Below are positions 58,037 to 64,000 of a stretch of 64,000 bases of DNA, piece by piece. The position numbers and the translations under genes were made by a program. The stretch is taken from NCBI GenBank assembly GCA_963585895.1, contig OY757904.1, positions 66,376,050-66,440,049 on the forward strand, in the 5' to 3' direction. How positions within the stretch are numbered: position 1 is the stretch's first letter; the number at the start of each line of letters is the position of its first letter. The notes under the pieces were generated by a model. The model ran no database searches, was not told where the DNA came from, and saw only the letters and a list, made by a program, of their open reading frames with translations. The DNA comes from Sepioteuthis lessoniana. Taxonomy: Eukaryota; Mollusca; Cephalopoda; Myopsida; Loliginidae.

Positions 58037-58604
58037 AAGCAATAAAAAGCAATATCCTTCTTCATTTCTCCCAGATCCATCAATGATATCATTTGATATT
58101 ATTTTTTTTATTATAATTTTTTTTGGTTTTTTTACGTCTAAACGTAATATTTTGTAAAACTGACAATTATTTGTACACTTTATTCATATTTTACGTCTTA
58201 ATTTCATTTGTTCACTCTTTCAACTACTGAGACTCGCATTATCCCGCCATTAATAAAATATTACAAATATTATCTTTTTTTATGAAATAGCGTCGACCTT
58301 ATTTTTACAATATTTATTTCATATTATATTTACTTTCACATCATTAAAACTAAGTCTACTTTTTAACAGATATCATAATGTTTAATACTGACTCTAGACT
58401 ACACTTTTAGTTAGTGGACATGATTAACATCGGAAATTTTCAAGAAGGAAATGCAAGTAATATTTTTAAAAAATATGGATGATAAGTCTAATAAAATATA
58501 ATAGTTAATATTAAAAGTATTCAGATCATTGTGACAGAAGCCAAAACTATATATTCCCGTTATAATCATAGCTTATATTATCTTTTAATTGATAACAATT
58601 TTGT
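58037..58604. other. Anonymous AT-rich DNA
   Basis: No feature was recognised. Confidence 0.5.
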
Positions 58605-58820
58605 TTGTTTATTGTTTTACGGTATTTGAAACTTCTTGGTTTATTTAAAACTAAAGCTATCATTATAGAAAAACAATAGTGATACTATTTAACCCGTGAC
58701 TTGTGAGATAAAGAGGCTTCTACCTTTCCCAAAAGTGAACGTAACTGCGTGATTGGAGTTCGAACTCACTTACTGAGAGACCACAATTGAGCACTTTAGC
58801 CACTATGTCATGTAAAAACT
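58605..58820 (-). mobile_element. SINE family B, copy
   Basis: Plus-strand body 'tactatttaacccgtgac' and 'cttctacctttcccaaaag', and head 'attggagttcgaactcac' with a degraded A box. The tail is weak. Confidence 0.75.
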
Positions 58821-59048
58821 ACCACCTCCCCAACAATGTTAGGATTTTATTCACTGCCATATGGTTATATCTATCAAAAGCCTCCATAGTTTTCTAAAAC
58901 ATTCTGTTGGTTGGCCCTTCAAGCGAGCCTTAAAATGTAGTTGTTATCTAAAAAACAGACAGCAACTCGTCAATATTCATCACGTACGACTTATAAAATA
59001 GAAAGCAGAAAAATATTTCAAATGTTCTCTATGCTTATAATAAGTTAT
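58821..59048. other. Anonymous AT-rich DNA
   Basis: No feature was recognised. Confidence 0.5.
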
Positions 59049-59280
59049 TTAGTCGGCCGACCGTAGTCAAGAGCAATTGGAAAGCTTCCTTTTCAATAAA
59101 GACTACACTGAGGTAGGGGACAGTGTTACTCCTTTCCCTACGTTGCTCAAATTACACTTGATTCGTTCTTTATAATACTGAGTGTAAGCGAGGAGCGATC
59201 AAGTACAATTTTTGAGTCTTTGGTAGGTCTCGACTTATGATTGAACCCAGTTTTTCCGGATAAATAGCAAACACTCTCAC
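59049..59280 (-). mobile_element. SINE family A, copy 7, diverged
   Basis: The family body is recognisable throughout on the plus strand ('gaccgtagtcaagagc', 'tttttgagtctttggtagg', 'gattgaacccag'). The most decayed family A copy with that at 9.1 kb. Confidence 0.85.
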
Positions 59281-59370
59281 TATTATTATTATTTAATCTC
59301 AATAAAAATATAATCACTTGTCGTAATCAGATGAATCAGAGTATTAAATTTTAGTCTGAGGTAATTTAGA

Positions 59371-59372
<2 letters not shown>

Positions 59373-59433
<61 letters not shown>

Positions 59434-59440
59434 TGTGTGC
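59373..59440. repeat. (TA)n-(TG)n microsatellite
   Basis: About 11 TA units and about 17 TG units, then imperfect TG/CG units. Confidence 0.97.
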
Positions 59441-59689
59441 GTGCGTATATGTAGACATTCAACTATATATCCGTATCTCAAAATTGATTCTTATGAATCT
59501 AGAATACTAAAACGCATGAGAATAAAAAAAAAAAAAAAAAAAAAAGAAAGACACCCAAATATGAGACGTAAAAATTAACCGATACAGAAAATATACTCGA
59601 GCATTTCAACAGTAAAAAAGACAATTATCTCCAATATATCACTTGTAGATTTAATGTTTTTACCGTACAAACCCATTTCTGATGATGAT
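59441..59689. other. Anonymous AT-rich DNA
   Basis: It contains a long poly-A run at about 59525-59544 and nothing else recognised. Confidence 0.5.
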
Positions 59690-59850
59690 ATCATTTCAAA
59701 GTTCTGTATATCCTTTTTATCATTCAGGGTTTCTGGACTATTGTCTTAATCTTCATGGTTATATTTACAAAGTTTTGGCTGATATGTCCTCCGGACTTCT
59801 TCAGATATTTCTTGTCGTACTTGCGAGCCTACACGAAAGATAAAAATCAT
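59690..59850 (-). mobile_element. Penelope-like element 3' end (tentative)
   Basis: Minus-strand 'ctgaagaagtccgg' followed by 'cagccgaaactttg', the same paired words as at about 49.15-49.2 kb. Confidence 0.4.
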
Positions 59851-59918
59851 CAAGTTTCGTCTTAGAAATTCAGTAAACTGTATATAATTTGTTTCCCATT
59901 AAACCGGATTTTCCAAAA

Positions 59919-59919
<1 letters not shown>

Positions 59920-60009
<90 letters not shown>

Positions 60010-60066
60010 TTATATTTATACATATGCAAACAGATGTATATATATATATATATATATACATATTCA

Positions 60067-60117
<51 letters not shown>
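59920..60117. repeat. Long (CA)n-(TA)n microsatellite
   Basis: About 20 CA units, then TA runs broken by short unique words, ending exactly where a LINE fragment begins. Confidence 0.98.
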
Positions 60118-60120
<3 letters not shown>

Positions 60121-60430
60121 AGTCGGATGCAGAGGTTTTATTGCCAACTCAACCTCCGTTTTTTTAACTAATCTTGGACTAACTCCATCAAACAAGAGGA
60201 AATACGTGGAAATGATACAAGATAAGGCTCTAACGGCATCAGTGTGGATCTGGCAATCCCATAGAGCGACAACAATCAGACAAAGTCTGCTTGTGTCGAT
60301 AGATACTGCTGGGGCGCTCTGGGCTAGTGGTGCTGATGCTTCGGTCCTACAGCCATGTCTGAACCCAGAGTCATCATCTAATGAAGGCTTTGTTAGAAGC
60401 AATGCTGTTGTATAAACATCAGTTATTGTA
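60118..60430 (+). mobile_element. C-terminal fragment of a second REL-endo LINE family
   Basis: The plus frame reads Glu-Val-Gly-Cys-Arg-Gly-Phe, then Leu-Thr-Asn-Leu-Gly-Leu-Thr, Asn-Lys-Arg-Lys-Tyr, and [10 protein letters not shown]. The Val-Gly-Cys-Arg-Gly-Phe...Ala-Ser-x-Trp-x-Trp pattern is known from the extreme C-terminus of LINEs with a restriction-like endonuclease in fish and corals. The frame is open to 60415. It differs from the REL-endo LINE elsewhere in the window. TA microsatellites bound it on both sides. Confidence 0.7.
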
Positions 60431-60435
60431 TGATA

Positions 60436-60437
<2 letters not shown>

Positions 60438-60474
<37 letters not shown>
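60438..60474. repeat. (TA)n microsatellite
   Basis: About 17 TA units. Confidence 0.97.
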
Positions 60475-60476
<2 letters not shown>

Positions 60477-61770
60477 TTAAGAAAAAAAACAAAGACCGGT
60501 TAATTCAGGATTATAAATTTATTTCCATCCCGTATTTTCAGTTTCTGGTGTGAACCAAAAACATGAAGAAAAAATTAATACAGGACTTCTTCAGACCCAA
60601 TGGATAATTAATTATCCATTGGGTCTGAAGTCTGTGGATATTTAAGAAATGTTAATTATATAACGGAAATAAAATCTTTGATTATTATAAATTCAAATTG
60701 ACGATATACTAGAAATTGAAGGAAAAGACATGGTTTTCTTAATACATAATAACGTCATGTAAAAAAAATGTGGTATATCAGTATATGCAATTTTGTTTAT
60801 TTTGGGAATTGGCAGAGATAATGAAATATTTTTCTTGAGGAGAATATCTGAAAGTTTGATACATTTTTTAACAGGAATATTTATGTGTACAGATTTCATG
60901 TTGAGAGTAGCGAGAGATTTGTTTTCCCTTTTTATATAACACTTTTGGGGGGCATATCACCAAAATTTTTAATGCACGAATTGCTAACTATGGTTAATAG
61001 AAAGAATAATATTGTGGCTAAAATTGTTTTGATGTGAGGCAGATCTAATCCAAAAAATATTGTAAGTTGAGGAATTTCATATAAATGAGATTTCGGAAAA
61101 CCATTAATTCTAAGGCATGTAGAATGATAATCAGATAATAAAGACAGGAATTCGTCTTTTTTATGAATAAGATTCTTTAAAGAAATAATAAAAAAATGTT
61201 TATATATATACTTATGGATTGCAAGAAAAGTGTTTTTGTGGGTTTTAATCATTTAATACTTCCATTATTTTTTGTAATAATAATAAAAAAAATCCTTAAT
61301 GACACCACCGCAAGGTTTGTCAAAAGGTGTGATAATTTGTATAATCACTAGAGAAATCTCTTAATGCATTTGTGCGTCTCCTTTTGAAAGAAAGCTCATT
61401 TGAGTAAGTATTGGGGGTCGCAGCGAGAAGTTCTCGCATAAATTCTTAATTGAAATCAGAATTGTATCAATAGACTGAATTTATTTAATGTAGAATTCTG
61501 AGGTATTATATATATATATATATTATTCAGTCCACTTAAACCGGAATCGGGAATAATTCCGTCAGGACAAAAAAATCATTCAACTATGAACATTTAAATT
61601 TTGCTCAATGTAACTGACATCACAGAGCAATAATTTCTTTAAGAAAAAAATCCCCAGTCACATCAGGATAATAAATTTATTTCTATCATGTTATGGGTAA
61701 TGATATGAATCAATAACACCAAAAAAACAAAAAACAGGTCTTCTTCAGATCTAATGGATAAAATAATTAG
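60475..61770 (-). mobile_element. Penelope-like retroelement with repeated ends
   Basis: A sequence of about 130 bp occurs at 60475-60605 and again at 61637-61760 in the same orientation (plus-strand words 'aataaatttatttc', 'caggacttcttcaga', 'aatggataa'), as the terminal repeats of Penelope-like elements do. Between them, on the minus strand, lie Gly-Phe-Pro-Lys-Ser-His (about 61095), Val-Ser-Asn-Ser-Cys-Ile-Lys-Asn-Phe-Gly-Asp (about 60990-60958) and Asn-Ile-Pro-Val-Lys-Lys-Cys-Ile-Lys-Leu (about 60880-60850). This is the early part of the reverse transcriptase. The catalytic box and C-terminal endonuclease are absent. The frame 60932-61252 is open for 106 codons. Confidence 0.7.
60589..60630. 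repeat. Perfect 42-bp palindrome
   Basis: 'cttcagacccaatgga' is mirrored by 'tccattgggtctgaag' around a central TTAA with no mismatch. One arm is the start of the 130-bp terminal repeat of the surrounding element. Confidence 0.98.
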
Positions 61771-62344
61771 ACAGAATAGACTCAGGAGGAATGGGTGGGA
61801 GGGGGTAGAACAGGGGTCAAGAGTTTCCTCCCCATTTACCCATTTCCGGTTTTTCTTTTTCATTTTTTATTACCGGTAGGAATCAGAGTAAATTAATTTT
61901 ACTTTAATTTTTAAATTCTAAATACATTTCAACGTAAAACTCCAGATTTAATAATAATTTAGGGAAGTAAAACATTCCTTAATAACCTTACATAAGGATT
62001 ACAGTAATACTTATCTTAAATTAAATTCAAAATTTAAGATTAAAATTTAAAATTCAAAATTTATATTCGTGCGTATTTTTTATTGTTTAAAAAATATTTC
62101 CCTTCATTCATCACTGACACTTACTTGACAACACTGTATGGAATGATTGATATAAATCTTATTTTTTTCAGAAAATCTCGCGAAAATGAAGACGATTTCA
62201 CTAGCATGAATGCCTTTTCTTTTTAGCAACTAAACCTACTTGCAAATAATGTTTCATGAGAAATCTATTATTAACTTTGTAATTTTTATCAATAAGAAAC
62301 AAAAATTAAACAGAAAAAAATATTGAACACTTAAAGTTTATTGA
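61771..62344. other. Anonymous AT-rich DNA
   Basis: No feature was recognised. The 66-codon minus frame at 61663-61863 overlaps the repeat end and is unsupported. Confidence 0.5.
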
Positions 62345-62349
62345 ATTTT

Positions 62350-62770
62350 GGCTTAGTTTCTTCCAGGCAGCGGTCACATCGATACTGCTATAGGGGTGCA
62401 CTACATGGACGCTAACAAAACGGCTGGAGAAGAAGCTAGACGGCAATTACACAAGAATGCTGCGTGCAATCTTGAACAAGTCCTGGCGGCAACACCCCAC
62501 AAGACACCAACTGTACGGCCACCTACCTCCTATCACGAAAACGATTCAAGTTAGACGAACCAGACATGCAGGACACTGCTGGAGAAGCAGGGACGAACTC
62601 ATAAGAGATGTAATCTTATGAACCTACACACATGGCCGTGCAAAAGCAGGACGACCAGCACGAACATACATTCAGCATCTATGTGAGGATACGGGATGTT
62701 GTCCAGAAGACCTACCTAGTGCAATGAACGATAGGAAGGAGTGACGAGAGAGGGTCAGGGATATCCGTGC
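62350..62770 (+). mobile_element. RTE-type LINE, 3' fragment lacking its tail
   Basis: It begins near Phe-Phe-Gln-Ala-Ala-Val-Thr-Ser (about 62361), almost the same truncation point as the copy at 12.1-12.5 kb. It runs through Leu-Asp-Gly-Asn-Tyr-Thr-Arg-Met-Leu-Arg to Glu-Arg-Val-Arg-Asp-Ile-Arg. It stops at 'atccgtgct', about 10-15 bases before the ATG tail seen in other copies. A few stops interrupt the frame. It is joined at about 62770 to an inverted 5' half. Confidence 0.9.
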
Positions 62771-63811
62771 TCAAAAGAGGAGTATGGCTCGCAATTCAAT
62801 GCACTATTTTTCCATTTCTTGTTTATAAGGACGTAGTCTATCTGAGCTTTAGTATTGTTTGCGTACGTGTATGTCCATAGTTTGCCCTCTCTTTTTTGGT
62901 AGTTTGTATTGAGGCATGCTAAACTATTTTCTATCATGAAATCTGTTAGATGTTGCCCATTCCTATTTGACGTGTTGTGGAGGCTGTATTTGTTGTTTCC
63001 GTTTTTCCCGATTTGGGCATTCATGTCTCCGCCAATGACTAACATGTTGTGTTTCGGGATGCTACGCACTAATGAGGATAACTCATCGTAGAAGGTGACT
63101 AGTTCAGTTTCTTCACTAACATTTGTGGGGCTGTAGCATGAGATGATTGTTGCTCTGGGGTTTCCGTTAAATGTAGCTGCCATCATTCTAGGTTGTATTT
63201 TCTCAACGCTATTAAGCGTTTTTAATGCTCTAGGTCCTATAAGTAATCCTACCCCTCCTACTGCGGCGTTGACAGAGTTTTTCCATGCGGATACAGTGCC
63301 GAGAGACCAGCCATTGCCAGTTTCGTGATATTTGATATCTTCGGTGTGCGTGTATCTGTGTTCTTGTATGCATATTATGTCTATCTTATGTTCTTCGGCC
63401 GATGCGATTAGCTCTGGGAGTTGTCCAATTCTATTTAAGGTTCTTACGTTAAATGTGGCTATTTGTAGTGTTTGCTTGCATTTTAGTAGTTTTGATTGTT
63501 TGAGCTCTGTAGCTGATTTTTCGAACACTGAGGCCAGGGCTCCAACCTCAGCAGGACGCGCCCCTTTTTTACCCGCGCGAAGAGCGATGCGGTTTGTGTA
63601 TGTGGTTTGAGTGTGGGTCATGGTTATCTTTCGATGGCTGTTTTATTCTCTTCTATAGAAGCCACTCTTATAGAGGAGCAGCAGTAGTTCCCCGATCGAA
63701 CTAACGATCCTGAGCGTAAAGTCGTCAAACTCACGTCCAGGACCCGTTTAGGTATTGAGTTTGGTCGTCCATGGGTTTATTCAAATACCTATACGTACAT
63801 CATGCTGCTTC
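62770..63811 (-). mobile_element. RTE-type LINE, 5' half with open endonuclease frame
   Basis: The minus frame 63621-62755 is open for 288 codons. It encodes an APE-type endonuclease: Ala-Thr-Phe-Asn58, Ile-Gln-Glu87-His, Gly-Gly-Asp199-Met-Asn201-Ala, and Gln-Ile-Asp262-Tyr-Val. These are four of the usual motifs; the final Ser-Asp-His motif lies beyond the break. The last few residues come from the joined sequence. The leader runs from 63811 to 63621, with its 5' end matching the copy at 21717. The domain would nick target DNA for reverse transcription in the nucleus, but the piece has no reverse transcriptase. It is the youngest-looking coding stretch in the window. Confidence 0.93.
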
Positions 63812-64000
63812 CCATGTGTACGCAAAAAAAGGGGGGGTAATTTTGGCTTAAGTTTTCTTAAGTTTTAACTTAGTTAAAGTCCAAGATTAAGGTACTTTCG
63901 TCTGACTTTCACTGGTACTGACTTTTGCTTTTCTTTTTTTTTTTTTTTGCTGTATTGGGACTTTTCCTAAAAAAAAAAAACAAAAAAAAAACCAAACTCC
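63812..64000. other. A/T-homopolymer-rich end of window
   Basis: It contains poly-T and poly-A runs at about 63936-63950 and 63970-63992 and no recognised feature. Confidence 0.6.

Noticed and set aside
62909-63610. Plus-strand frames of 60-92 codons opposite the RTE endonuclease
   Set aside because: They are antisense shadows of the 288-codon minus frame, which has recognisable endonuclease motifs.
62350-63811. Twin-priming product of one RTE insertion
   Set aside because: Twin priming puts the inverted 5' part before the 3' part. Here the 3' part comes first and the two are joined tail to tail.

Overview
This is a eukaryotic, AT-rich, repeat-dominated stretch in which I find no convincing host gene. 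The repeat mix points to a mollusc and most likely a cephalopod such as Octopus. It includes tRNA-headed SINEs, APE-endonuclease LINEs of RTE type, LINEs with a C-terminal restriction-like endonuclease (REL-endo, R2/R4/NeSL/Hero group), Penelope-like elements (PLEs), mariner relics, and many long (TA)n, (CA)n and (GATA)n microsatellites. The species call is inference from familiarity with such repeats; nothing in the window proves it. Identities rest on translated motifs read by eye, and element ends are approximate unless a junction is described.

Layout. 0-3.2 kb: microsatellites, then a minus-strand graveyard of the REL-endo LINE (a degraded body and three extra 3'-end fragments). 3.27-3.77 kb: a composite repeat built on a 55-bp minisatellite, seen again near 10.4, 19.0 and 48.5 kb. 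4.1-12 kb: mariner scraps, SINEs and long anonymous stretches. 12.1, 15.5 and 21.7-24.7 kb: RTE copies, the last nearly full length. 26.9-29.7 kb: a nearly complete but decayed REL-endo LINE. 29.7-37.6 kb: anonymous AT-rich DNA with SINEs, a mariner scrap and a purine-rich tract. 37.6-40.9 kb: three further REL-endo copies head to tail, joined at (TAA)n tracts. 41.0-42.5 kb: a large imperfect inverted repeat around a GC-rich core. 42.9-43.7 kb: an internally deleted mariner carrying TTAGGG-type repeats. 44-51 kb: SINEs, microsatellites and a PLE-like tail. 51.2-54.8 kb: an RTE-like fragment and a minus-strand REL-endo LINE. 54.9-57.5 kb and 60.5-61.8 kb: PLE copies. 62.3-63.8 kb: two RTE pieces joined tail to tail, one with an open 288-codon endonuclease frame.

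The parts do not form a pathway. They are layers of retrotransposition: LINEs supply reverse transcriptase, SINEs borrow it, and later insertions land in microsatellites or in the tails of earlier elements. The most unusual structures are the composite minisatellite repeat that shares its 3' tail with a tRNA-SINE, the (TAA)n-jointed LINE array, the inverted repeat at 41-42.5 kb, and the tail-to-tail RTE junction at 62.77 kb.
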